Assembly: GCA_010365175.1 (NCBI GenBank)
Contig: JAAFGW010000140.1
Span: 1-7,365 of the forward strand
Length of the DNA stretch: 7,365 bases
Source: Sulfuriferula multivorans
Lineage (GTDB): Bacteria; Pseudomonadota; Gammaproteobacteria; Burkholderiales; Thiobacillaceae
Direction: 5' to 3'
Part shown: positions 1 through 6,146 of the stretch, in pieces
How the letters are laid out: each line of letters starts with the position of its first letter
Numbering within the stretch: position 1 is the first letter of the stretch
Notes under the pieces: model-generated
Told to the model about the DNA's origin: nothing
The model's database searches: none
The model's input: the letters and a program-made list of their open reading frames with translations, nothing else
Program-made: the position numbers and the translations under genes

Positions 1-168
1 TTGATCTCGACCAAAACGACGGCTGATTAGCGGTTTTCCAAAGCCGACTGAAAAACGCAGCACTTTGACACCCGCCAGGCGCGCAGCGAAATAATGGCCC
101 AGTTCGTGAAACACGACCAAGATGCCGATCGCGACCAGAAACCATAAAACAGTGTGCAAAATATTCAT
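1..168 (-). CDS. rseP: RseP site-2 zinc metalloprotease, N-terminal part (cut by window edge)
   Basis: Only the first 56 codons are present. The gene starts with ATG at 168 and runs off the left edge in frame. The visible protein has a hydrophobic segment at residues about 5-20 followed at once by HELGH (residues 21-25), the HExxH zinc motif of site-2 proteases; E22 is the expected catalytic glutamate and H21 and H25 zinc ligands. After it comes an FSVGFGKPL stretch typical of RseP/YaeL. In this family the enzyme sits in the inner membrane and cleaves anti-sigma factor RseA (sigma-E response) and remnant signal peptides. The start overlaps the dxr stop as ATGA and has only a weak upstream GGA, so translational coupling to dxr is likely. 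The PDZ domains and second catalytic motif lie outside the window. Identity rests on the motif and on the usual position after cdsA/dxr. Confidence 0.93.
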   Translation of the reverse strand, partial: MNILHTVLWFLVAIGILVVFHELGHYFAARLAGVKVLRFSVGFGKPLISRRFGRDQ

Positions 169-1394
169 GCGTTAATATGTTCCAAATACGTTTCGGCCAC
201 TATGCGCGCCTGGCAATCAGCATCGAGTAATTCATCAAGGGTTTGAACTGCGCCGTCAGCCAAGTTATCCAGGGTATGGGCAATGCTGGCCGCGATAGCA
301 TTAAACGGAATGGAGCCGTCCAGAAAGCGCGCCACCGCCACTTCGTTGGCTGCATTCAGCACGGCTGAAGCATTCCCTCCCGAATGCAATGCATCAAACG
401 CCAACTGCAAACAAGGAAAGCGTGCCGAGTCAGGCGCTTCGAAGGTGAGCTGCTTGCCCATCAGTTCAAGGGCCGACACTCCCGCCTCGATGCGCTCGGG
501 AAATCCCAGCGCGTAAGCTATCGGGGTACGCATATCAGGCGTACCCATCTGTGCAATCACCGAGCCATCGGCATATTCAACCATCGAATGCACGATGCTT
601 TGCGGATGCACCACCACCTTGATTTGCTCTGGGCGCGCATTGAACAGCCAGCGCGCCTCGATCACTTCGAGCCCTTTGTTCATCAGGCTTGCCGAGTCGA
701 CCGAAATTTTTTTCCCCATAACCCAGTTGGGATGGGCGACCGCTTGCGCAGGCGTGGCCGCGGCAATGGCTTCAGAGGTCCAGGTGCGGAAAGGCCCCCC
801 GGAAGCGGTGATCCACAAAAAATTCACCCCGGCGCGTTGAAAATCACCCGCAAAACCCCGTGGTAGCGACTGGAATATCGCATTGTGCTCAGAATCAATC
901 GGCAGCAGCTCGGCGCCACTTGCGGCTATCGCATCCATGAATAACTGGCCGGACACCACCAGTGTCTCCTTATTCGCAAGCAGTATTCTTTTGCCTGCCT
1001 GCGCCGCGGCCAGGGTGGCAGGCAGGCCTGCAGCACCCACGATGGCGGCCATGACGGTATCGACTTCAGCGGCAGTTGCCACTTCGGTCAACGCATCAGC
1101 ACCTTCCAGCACGGTCACCGCAAGCTTCTCTTCCGCGATGCGTGCACGCAATAGCTTTGCCGCTGAAGGCTCACTCATCACTGCAACGCGTGGCCGGTGG
1201 ACACGACACTGCTCGACCATGCGTTCGACCTGGGTCGCGCCGGTCAGGGCAAAAATTTCAAACCGGCCCGGATGGCGCGACACGACATCGAGCGTATTGA
1301 CGCCGATGGTACCAGTGGCGCCCAACACGGTCAGTACGCGCGCGGGTTTGCTACCTGGATTAATTTCGTTTGGATTCTGGCCGCTTGAATTCAT
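165..1394 (-). CDS. dxr: 1-deoxy-D-xylulose 5-phosphate reductoisomerase
   Basis: 409 residues. Dxr converts DXP to 2-C-methyl-D-erythritol 4-phosphate with NADPH and a divalent metal, the first committed step of the MEP isoprenoid pathway, in the cytosol. Visible motifs: the NADPH-binding loop GATGTIG (25-31), LLANKET (138-144), the metal site IDSEHNAIFQ (166-175, with D167 and E169), HPNWVMGKKISVDS (221-234), MNKGLE with third metal ligand E243, and HPQSIVHS (263-270). All expected catalytic residues are present. ATG at 1394 was chosen because GGAG lies 8 nt upstream and the ATG overlaps the cdsA stop as ATGA. A GTG at 1412 would add six residues but lacks this support. The N-terminus has about 17 polar residues more than E. 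coli Dxr, before the first beta strand. The stop overlaps the rseP start. Its product feeds the substrate chain of UppS, encoded two genes upstream. Confidence 0.97.
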   Translation of the reverse strand: MNSSGQNPNEINPGSKPARVLTVLGATGTIGVNTLDVVSRHPGRFEIFALTGATQVERMVEQCRVHRPRVAVMSEPSAAKLLRARIAEEKLAVTVLEGADALTEVATAAEVDTVMAAIVGAAGLPATLAAAQAGKRILLANKETLVVSGQLFMDAIAASGAELLPIDSEHNAIFQSLPRGFAGDFQRAGVNFLWITASGGPFRTWTSEAIAAATPAQAVAHPNWVMGKKISVDSASLMNKGLEVIEARWLFNARPEQIKVVVHPQSIVHSMVEYADGSVIAQMGTPDMRTPIAYALGFPERIEAGVSALELMGKQLTFEAPDSARFPCLQLAFDALHSGGNASAVLNAANEVAVARFLDGSIPFNAIAASIAHTLDNLADGAVQTLDELLDADCQARIVAETYLEHINA

Positions 1395-2197
1395 GCAGCG
1401 TACTCCAGCCACATCAACATGCCCACGGCGATCGGCAGGGTGGAGGTCAGGGCGTCAATCCGATCAAGCACACCGCCATGGCCAGGCAGCATGGTTCCAC
1501 TGTCTTTCATGCCAGAAATACGCTTGATCCATGATTCGAATAAATCGCCCAACACCGACAGATAAAGCAATCCCGACACCATGAGAACCAATGACAATAA
1601 GGGAATTCCGACCCATAGACTCAATGCACCTGAGTACAGCGCGAGCGCAACCCATGCACCCGCAACGCCTTCCCAGGTTTTTCCAGGGCTGATTGTGGGT
1701 GCGAGCTTGCGACGGCCAAAATGACGTCCGGCAAAATAGGCTGCGGTATCGGCAATCCAGACAATCGCCATCACGCCCAGCAATACAGCGGGGCCGCGCG
1801 CATGCAAATACTGGAGTGCCACCCAGGTCGGCACTATCAGTACGACGCCGACCAGGGCGCGCACGAATGCCTGTTGCGCACGCCACTGGCTGAGCAACCA
1901 CAGCGGGGCAACCAGCAGCCAGAACCCCATTGCCAGCACGATGAGTCCCACCTGAAAAGCAGGCCACTGTTCAGCCAAAACATACGGTAAAGCCAGCGCA
2001 GAAAGCGCCAGCAACGCTGCATAAACGCGCGCTGACAGCGGTGGGAAATCGCTCAGGCGCGCCCACTCATAGGCAGCCAGGCCAGCCACCACCGCCATCA
2101 AGGCCGCCCACACCCAACCCGGGGCCCAAAACACAGCCGAGACAAAAACGCCCAGCATGACCAAGGCTGTGAGTACCCGCCTGAATAGCGGCGTCAT
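1391..2197 (-). CDS. cdsA: Phosphatidate cytidylyltransferase (CDP-diglyceride synthase)
   Basis: 268 residues. CdsA makes CDP-diacylglycerol from phosphatidic acid and CTP in the inner membrane, the branch point for phosphatidylethanolamine, phosphatidylglycerol and cardiolipin. The protein is strongly hydrophobic with several predicted membrane segments (for example about 11-42, 55-75, 82-103, 114-131, 136-155 and 178-215). Conserved blocks are WIADTAAYFAGR (147-158), SPGKTWEG (170-177) and the CTP-transferase signature at 222-248, with S222, K225, R226, K231, D232, the HGG at 240-242, and D245, R246 and D248. ATG at 2197 fits the family N-terminus. The reading frame stays open upstream to 2467, but that extension is antisense-shadow sequence inside uppS and unlike CdsA. 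A GGGAA lies about 9 nt before the start. The uppS stop is 22 nt upstream, and the cdsA stop overlaps the dxr start as ATGA. Confidence 0.96.
   Translation of the reverse strand: MTPLFRRVLTALVMLGVFVSAVFWAPGWVWAALMAVVAGLAAYEWARLSDFPPLSARVYAALLALSALALPYVLAEQWPAFQVGLIVLAMGFWLLVAPLWLLSQWRAQQAFVRALVGVVLIVPTWVALQYLHARGPAVLLGVMAIVWIADTAAYFAGRHFGRRKLAPTISPGKTWEGVAGAWVALALYSGALSLWVGIPLLSLVLMVSGLLYLSVLGDLFESWIKRISGMKDSGTMLPGHGGVLDRIDALTSTLPIAVGMLMWLEYAA
1403..1406 (-). promoter_or_regulatory. Shine-Dalgarno of dxr (decides start)
   Basis: On the minus strand GGAG lies inside the last codons of cdsA, 8 nt before ATG 1394. It supports that ATG over the in-frame GTG at 1412, which lies upstream of the GGAG itself. 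Confidence 0.75.
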
Positions 2198-2219
2198 AGA
2201 TTCAATTCCCGGTAAATCA

Positions 2220-2981
2220 TCACGACAAAGCGCGAACCTGATCGCTGGTTCGGCCAAAACGACGCTCACGAGCACGGTAAGACGTGATCGCTGCGTCAAG
2301 CGCTTTCGCATCAAAGTCGGGCCACAAGGCATCAGTGAAATGCAATTCGGTATAAGCCAGTTGCCACAGCAGAAAATTACTGATGCGCTGCTCGCCGCCG
2401 GTGCGTATAAAGAGATCCGGTTCGGGCGCATCGGCAACGCTGAGTTGTTGCCCCAGCAAGACTTCATTTACCGCGTCGGGCGCTACGCCCGATTCCATCA
2501 AACGCTTGACGGCCTGTACGATATCCCACCGCCCACCATAATTGGCGGCAACGGTAAACGTCAGGCGCGTGTTGTTCAGGGTGAGTGCTTCAGCGTCTCG
2601 AATCAAGGACTGGATGCGTTCGGAAAACCCCGACAAGTCTCCGATCACCCGAAACCGGATGTCGTTTTCGTGCAGGCGTGCGACCTCGTTTTCCAGTGCA
2701 CGCATGAACAACTCCATCAACAGGGTGACTTCTTCCTGCGGACGTCGCCAGTTTTCAGAGCTGAAGGCGAAAACGGTCAGATGCGACACGCCGCGTTCGG
2801 CACACGCACGGATGACTCCGCGCAAAGCCTCAACGCCCTTGCGATGTCCGGCCACACGCGGCATCAACCGGCGCTTTGCCCAGCGACCATTCCCATCCAT
2901 GATGATAGCAATGTGCCGAGGCACATCAGGACTTGTTGGAGTTGTTTGCTTCGCGCGGTCAGACACGCCGAATATGCTCAC
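2220..2981 (-). CDS. uppS: Undecaprenyl diphosphate synthase (cis-prenyltransferase)
   Basis: 253 residues, the family's usual size. UppS adds eight isopentenyl units in cis to farnesyl diphosphate, giving the C55 lipid carrier for peptidoglycan and O-antigen. Motifs: HIAIIMDGNGRWAKRR (23-38) with catalytic D29 and the GNGRW diphosphate-binding loop, FAFSSENWRRP (71-81), NYGGRWDI (147-154), and DLFIRTGGEQRISNFLLWQ (189-207) with the RxG...RxSNF IPP site; E213 in the following TELHF block is the expected late acidic residue. The start is GTG at 2981, 9 nt after the frr stop. No ATG suits the family N-terminus, and the Shine-Dalgarno is weak (a GAG overlapping the frr stop), so coupling to frr is likely. 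GTG 2966 is a possible alternative start. Its isoprenoid substrates come from the MEP pathway that dxr, in the same operon, begins. Confidence 0.97.
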   Translation of the reverse strand: MSIFGVSDRAKQTTPTSPDVPRHIAIIMDGNGRWAKRRLMPRVAGHRKGVEALRGVIRACAERGVSHLTVFAFSSENWRRPQEEVTLLMELFMRALENEVARLHENDIRFRVIGDLSGFSERIQSLIRDAEALTLNNTRLTFTVAANYGGRWDIVQAVKRLMESGVAPDAVNEVLLGQQLSVADAPEPDLFIRTGGEQRISNFLLWQLAYTELHFTDALWPDFDAKALDAAITSYRARERRFGRTSDQVRALS

Positions 2982-2990
2982 CAGAGATGC

Positions 2991-3560
2991 TCAGACTGCG
3001 AGCAGGTCTTTCTCTTTATCGGCCAGAATTTTGTCAATTTCGCCGATGTATTTGTCGGTGAGCTTTTGCACTTCGTCCTGAGTGCGGCGCTCTTCATCTT
3101 CCGTCGCGGCCTTGTCCTTGACCATATCTTTGACGGTACCGTTGGCATCACGGCGAATATTGCGGATCGCCACGCGCGCACCTTCTGCTTCGTTGCGCAC
3201 CACCTTGATCAGGTCGCGGCGACGCTCTTCGGTCAGTGACGGCGTAGGCACCCGGATCACATCCCCGTAAGTGGACGGGTTGAGGCCCAGATCAGAATCA
3301 CGTATCGCCTTCTCGATCTTGGCGACCATGTTTTTTTCCCATGGCTGCACGCCTATCGTGCGGCTGTCAATCAGCGACACGTTCGATACCAGCGGGACTG
3401 CAGTAGGGCTGCCGTAATAGTCAACCATCACATGATCGAGAATGCCCACATGCGCACGCCCGGTGCGAACTTTCGCCAAATCGATTTTTAACGACTCCAG
3501 CGTTTTGCCCATTTTATCTTCGGCAGATTGTTTGATTTCGGCGATGCTCATTTCAGCCAT
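2991..3560 (-). CDS. frr: Ribosome recycling factor
   Basis: 189 residues, against about 185 for the family. RRF works with EF-G to split the post-termination ribosome so that its subunits can be reused. The sequence follows the family end to end: a long first helix containing VRTGRA (31-36), then the beta domain around DYYGSPT (47-53), DSRTIGVQPW (65-74), DLGLNP (90-95), RVPTPSLTEERRRDL (103-117) and RNIRRDAN (133-140), with a charged C-terminal helix. ATG at 3560 has GAGGAG 5 nt upstream, which overlaps the pyrH stop. A second ATG at 3551 is too far from that site (14 nt). The gap to pyrH is 9 nt and the gap to uppS is also 9 nt. No anomaly seen. Confidence 0.97.
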   Translation of the reverse strand: MAEMSIAEIKQSAEDKMGKTLESLKIDLAKVRTGRAHVGILDHVMVDYYGSPTAVPLVSNVSLIDSRTIGVQPWEKNMVAKIEKAIRDSDLGLNPSTYGDVIRVPTPSLTEERRRDLIKVVRNEAEGARVAIRNIRRDANGTVKDMVKDKAATEDEERRTQDEVQKLTDKYIGEIDKILADKEKDLLAV

Positions 3561-3565
3561 TTCAA

Positions 3566-3571
3566 CTCCTC
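3566..3571 (-). promoter_or_regulatory. Shine-Dalgarno of frr, overlapping the pyrH stop
   Basis: GAGGAG on the minus strand lies 5 nt before ATG 3560. Its first bases are the GA of the pyrH TGA stop, so a ribosome ending pyrH sits directly on this site. This supports termination-reinitiation and picks ATG 3560 over ATG 3551. Confidence 0.8.
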
Positions 3572-4283
3572 AACTCAAGGACACTCGCGTGCCTTCGATT
3601 TCACCCATCACCACGCGCTTCAACGCGCCAGCCTTGAAAACATTAAACACAACCAGCGTCAGCTTCTGTTCGCGACACAAGGCAAAAGCGGCAGTATCCA
3701 GCACACCCAGATTTTTGGCGATGGCTTCGTCGAAGCCGAGTGTCTCGTAACGCGTGGCAGTTGCGTCCTTGTTAGGATCGGCGGAGTACACCCCATCGAC
3801 CTTGGTCGCCTTGATCAACAAATCGGCATCAATCTCGGCTGCGCGTAATGCAGCTGCTGTATCCGTAGTGAAGAAAGGGTTGCCCGTTCCGCCCCCAAAA
3901 ATCACCACCCGCCCGGCCTCCAGATGACGCACCGCCACATCACGATCAAACGCCTCGCCTACGTGACTGATATGAACTGCCGTCTGCACCCGTGCATCAA
4001 CACCCGCCTGTTGCAACGCATCTTTCAACGCCAAGGCATTCATCACCGTGGCCAGCATACCCATCGAATCGGCATTGGCGCGGTTCATTCCGGACAATGC
4101 GCCGGTGGCGCCGCGAAACAGATTCCCGCCCCCGACGACAATCCCCACCTGCACGCCCAACGCTGCCACTTCGCGAATCTGGGTGACAAAACCGGCCATG
4201 GTTTCGCCATGGTAGCCAAAACCTTCAGGCCCCATCAGGGCCTCGCCGGACAACTTCAGCAGAATGCGTCGGACGGCGGCCAT
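3570..4283 (-). CDS. pyrH: UMP kinase (uridylate kinase)
   Basis: 237 residues, close to E. coli PyrH (241). It phosphorylates UMP to UDP with ATP in the cytosol and is a hexamer of the amino-acid-kinase fold, unlike eukaryotic UMP/CMP kinases; in other bacteria it is activated by GTP and inhibited by UTP. Motifs: KLSGEAL (10-16), VVGGGNLFRG (49-58, with R57), ADSMGMLATVMNALA (71-85, with D72), GGTGNPFFTTDTAA (131-144) and KATKVDGVY (158-166). ATG at 4283 matches the family N-terminus (RRILLKLSGEAL). The tsf stop is 6 nt upstream. The Shine-Dalgarno is weak, an AAGG within the tsf end with long spacing, so coupling to tsf is probable. No anomaly seen. Confidence 0.97.
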   Translation of the reverse strand: MAAVRRILLKLSGEALMGPEGFGYHGETMAGFVTQIREVAALGVQVGIVVGGGNLFRGATGALSGMNRANADSMGMLATVMNALALKDALQQAGVDARVQTAVHISHVGEAFDRDVAVRHLEAGRVVIFGGGTGNPFFTTDTAAALRAAEIDADLLIKATKVDGVYSADPNKDATATRYETLGFDEAIAKNLGVLDTAAFALCREQKLTLVVFNVFKAGALKRVVMGEIEGTRVSLS

Positions 4284-4289
4284 GCTGGA

Positions 4290-5162
4290 TTAAACCTTGC
4301 CGGCAGCGGCCACTTCAGCTGCGAAGTCGGTTACTTTCTTCTCGATACCTTCACCCACCACCAGCATCACGAAACCATGACACTGCGAGTTTTTCGACTT
4401 GAGCACCTGCTCGATGGTCTGCTTGTCGTCCTTGACGAAAGGCTGTGACAACAACGTGACTTCCTTGAGGTACTTTTGAACCGTACCTTCAGCAATTTTT
4501 TCCAGCATGGCTTCCGGCTTGCCGGCTTCCTTGGCTTTCTCGATGGCAATGCGGCGTTCCGTATCCAGCAGCTCCGGCGACACGCCCGATGCGTCCAGAG
4601 ACTTTGGCTTGGATGCGGCGATATGCATGGCAATGTCGCGCGCCAGGGCTTCGTCGCCCGTCACATCGACCAGCACACCAATCTTGCCACTGTGGATGTA
4701 GCTGGCGAACTTGCCTTGACCGTCCAGGCGGACAAAGCGGCGTATAGACATGTTTTCGCCCATTTTGCCCACCAACTCGGTGCGGAACGCTTCCACGGTG
4801 GTGCCATTGTGCGGCAATGCTGACAAGGCAGCCACGTCAGCCGGATTCTGGTTCAACACCATATCGGCCAGCGCGCTGGACAACGCCAGGAAGTCGTCAT
4901 TCTTGGCCACGAAATCGGTTTCACAGTTAACTTCCACCATGGCAGCAGATTTGCCATCGGCACTAATTGCAATCGTTACGACGCCTTCAGCAGCAACACG
5001 GCTAGCGCTCTTGGCGGCCTTGTTACCAAAACGCACGCGCAGGATTTCGTCTGCTTTTTGCATATCGCCACCCGCTTCGGTCAGCGCTTTCTTACAGTCC
5101 ATCATCGGCGCGTCGGTTTTTTCGCGCAGCTCTTTAACCATGCTTGCAGTAATTTCTGCCAT
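4290..5162 (-). CDS. tsf: Translation elongation factor Ts
   Basis: 290 residues. EF-Ts exchanges GDP for GTP on EF-Tu. The N-terminal UBA-like domain holds MVKELREKT and DAPMMDCKKALTEAGGD (17-33); the core has AAEGVV (57-62) and VEVNCETDFVAKN (76-88), whose TDFV insertion breaks Mg binding on EF-Tu. The C-terminal part contains the coiled-coil and second-subdomain regions expected of the family. TDAP where E. coli has TGAG is, as far as I know, usual in betaproteobacteria. ATG at 5162 was chosen because AAGGAG lies 6 nt upstream; an in-frame TTG at 5177 lies upstream of that site and can be ignored. It is separated from rpsB by 116 nt with two hairpins, and followed 6 nt later by pyrH. Confidence 0.97.
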   Translation of the reverse strand: MAEITASMVKELREKTDAPMMDCKKALTEAGGDMQKADEILRVRFGNKAAKSASRVAAEGVVTIAISADGKSAAMVEVNCETDFVAKNDDFLALSSALADMVLNQNPADVAALSALPHNGTTVEAFRTELVGKMGENMSIRRFVRLDGQGKFASYIHSGKIGVLVDVTGDEALARDIAMHIAASKPKSLDASGVSPELLDTERRIAIEKAKEAGKPEAMLEKIAEGTVQKYLKEVTLLSQPFVKDDKQTIEQVLKSKNSQCHGFVMLVVGEGIEKKVTDFAAEVAAAGKV

Positions 5163-5168
5163 GTTGCA

Positions 5169-5174
5169 CTCCTT
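5169..5174 (-). promoter_or_regulatory. Shine-Dalgarno of tsf (decides start)
   Basis: AAGGAG on the minus strand, 6 nt before ATG 5162. It is one of the strongest ribosome binding sites in the window, which fits the high EF-Ts demand and a start that is independent of rpsB termination. Confidence 0.85.
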
Positions 5175-5178
5175 CAAT

Positions 5179-5208
5179 TCGGTTTCGATACAGCCAGTTT
5201 CAATACAG
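5179..5208 (-). repeat. Imperfect tandem 15-nt repeat before tsf
   Basis: On the minus strand CTGTATTGAAACTGG is followed directly by CTGTATCGAAACCGA, with 12 of 15 positions identical. It lies between the second hairpin and the tsf Shine-Dalgarno. Function unknown; it may be a chance duplication. Confidence 0.5.
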
Positions 5209-5232
5209 AAAGAGGGGCAAACGCCCCTCCTT
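5209..5232 (-). terminator. Second rpsB-tsf hairpin, terminator/attenuator-like
   Basis: On the minus strand GAGGGGC-GTTT-GCCCCTC forms a 7-bp GC-rich stem with a 4-nt loop. It extends by one G-T and two A-T pairs to 10 bp. It is followed by a broken T tract (TTTCTGTATTG). The GC stem is terminator-like, but the T run is poor, so partial termination or an RNA stability role seems more likely than full termination. Its 5' arm contains AAGGAGG. Confidence 0.6.
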
Positions 5233-5240
5233 GAATACGC

Positions 5241-5260
5241 TCGCCGGATTTCTCCGGCGA
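5241..5260 (-). promoter_or_regulatory. First rpsB-tsf hairpin with GAAA tetraloop
   Basis: On the minus strand TCGCCGGA-GAAA-TCCGGCGA forms a perfect 8-bp stem closed by a GAAA loop, a member of the stable GNRA tetraloop class. It begins about 18 nt after the rpsB stop and is followed 8 nt later by the second hairpin. It has no T tract. It may stabilise the 3' end of an rpsB-only mRNA or act with the second hairpin as an attenuator. Confidence 0.6.
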
Positions 5261-5278
5261 CGCAGCAGCGAGTCGCGC

Positions 5279-6025
5279 TTATTCAGCGGCTACACCACCC
5301 TCTTCTTCTTCAACTTCGATGAACTCTTCACCGCCAACGATCTCGCTGATGACCTGAGCGCGGCCTTCCAGCGCCGCATCGGCCATGCCACGTGCATACA
5401 GACGAATCGCACGCGCCGAGTCATCATTACCCGGGATCACGTAATCCAGACCTTCGGGGCTGTTGTTTGTGTCCACCACGCCAATGACCGGAATTCCCAG
5501 CTTCTTCGCTTCGACTACGGCGCCCTTCTGGTAGCCAACATCGATAATGAACAGCGCGTCAGGCAGGCCGCCCATTTCGCGAATGCCGCCCAGGCTGCGT
5601 TCCAGCTTGTCGACTTCACGCTGAACGGTCAGCGTTTCCTTTTTCGACAGGCGACCCGGCTCGGCCAGCGAGGCTTCCAGATCGTTCAGACGCTTGATCG
5701 ATTGCTTGACCGTCTTGAAGTTGGTCAGCATGCCACCCAGCCAGCGGTTATCGACATAAGGCATCCCTGCGCGCTGAGCTTCTTCCCGCACGATGTCACG
5801 TGCAGCACGCTTGGTGCCAACGAAGAGCACGGTGCCTTTATTCGACGAAACCTTACGGACGAATTTTTGTGCATCCTGGAACATCGGCAGCGATTTTTCC
5901 AGGTTGACGATATGAATTTTGCTGCGATGGCCGAAAATGTACGGAGCCATCTTGGGATTCCAGAAACGAGTTTGGTGACCGAAGTGGACACCGGCTTCCA
6001 GCATTTGGCGCATTGTGACTGACAT
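5279..6025 (-). CDS. rpsB: 30S ribosomal protein S2
   Basis: 248 residues, against 241 in E. coli. S2 binds late in 30S assembly near the platform/head and is needed for S1 to bind. The protein starts MSVTMRQMLEAGVHFGHQT, which contains S2 signature 1. NPKMAPYIFGHR (23-34), VDNRWLGGMLTN (91-102) and the second S2 signature PDALFIIDVGYQKGAVVEAK (155-174) are intact. The C-terminus is an acidic tail (EEFIEVEEEEGG). ATG at 6025 has AGGAG 6 nt upstream. It is the first gene of the operon, transcribed from the promoter at 6147-6175 through a leader of about 115 nt. In E. coli, S2 represses rpsB-tsf through the rpsB leader; the foldable leader here makes the same control plausible but it is not shown. 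Confidence 0.98.
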   Translation of the reverse strand: MSVTMRQMLEAGVHFGHQTRFWNPKMAPYIFGHRSKIHIVNLEKSLPMFQDAQKFVRKVSSNKGTVLFVGTKRAARDIVREEAQRAGMPYVDNRWLGGMLTNFKTVKQSIKRLNDLEASLAEPGRLSKKETLTVQREVDKLERSLGGIREMGGLPDALFIIDVGYQKGAVVEAKKLGIPVIGVVDTNNSPEGLDYVIPGNDDSARAIRLYARGMADAALEGRAQVISEIVGGEEFIEVEEEEGGVAAE

Positions 6026-6140
6026 GTAAAACTCCTAAAGGGTTGAGCCTCCACCCGTCAGCAGCCGCACGTTTGTTAGTTAAACGTGCAACCACCCTTT
6101 AATGACAGATGTGCGTATTTATCCGAACTATTCCGGACAG
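6026..6140 (-). promoter_or_regulatory. rpsB leader RNA, structured, candidate S2 autoregulatory site
   Basis: The leader begins at the inferred start near 6140. On the minus strand it shows: a short hairpin at 6137-6122 (TCCGGA-ATAG-TTCGGA, one G-T pair); TAAAGGGT at 6101-6094, exactly complementary to ACCCTTTA at 6043-6036; and, inside that pairing, GCACGTTT-AACTAAC-AAACGTGC at 6089-6067, an 8-bp hairpin. The outer stem ends on the first A of the AGGAG Shine-Dalgarno (6036-6032), so folding it could limit ribosome access. A second GGGT at 6056-6053 could pair with the same ACCC and compete weakly. The base pairing is directly visible; the regulatory role is inferred from known S2 control of rpsB in gammaproteobacteria. 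Confidence 0.55.
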
Positions 6141-6146
6141 CCGGCG

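Noticed and set aside
883..1527. Plus-strand open frame of 214 codons
   Set aside because: Antisense to dxr and the end of cdsA. The serine/alanine-rich composition is typical of a mirror frame of a GC-rich gene.
1464..1967. Minus-strand frame of 167 codons inside cdsA
   Set aside because: It is an alternative frame of cdsA on the same strand. The cdsA frame carries the full CTP-transferase signature, so this is a shadow and not a frameshifted gene.
2198..2467. 90-codon upstream extension of cdsA
   Set aside because: The extension overlaps uppS in another frame, does not resemble CdsA, and ATG 2197 matches the family N-terminus with a plausible ribosome site.
2157..3239. Plus-strand open frame of 360 codons
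   Set aside because: It lies antisense across uppS, frr and the start of cdsA, which have complete family motifs. Its protein shows no recognisable domain, and its length comes from the codon bias of the real genes.
5163..5177. TTG start for tsf five codons upstream
   Set aside because: The AAGGAG that drives ATG 5162 lies within those five codons, so the upstream TTG would have no ribosome site.
5209..5232. Full rho-independent terminator ending the rpsB transcript
   Set aside because: The stem is good, but the T tract is broken (TTTCTGTATTG) and no separate promoter for tsf was found. Complete termination would leave tsf and six essential genes unexpressed, so partial attenuation or stabilisation fits better.
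5231..6022. Plus-strand open frame of 263 codons
   Set aside because: It is almost fully antisense to rpsB, whose S2 signatures are unambiguous. No promoter or family resemblance supports it.
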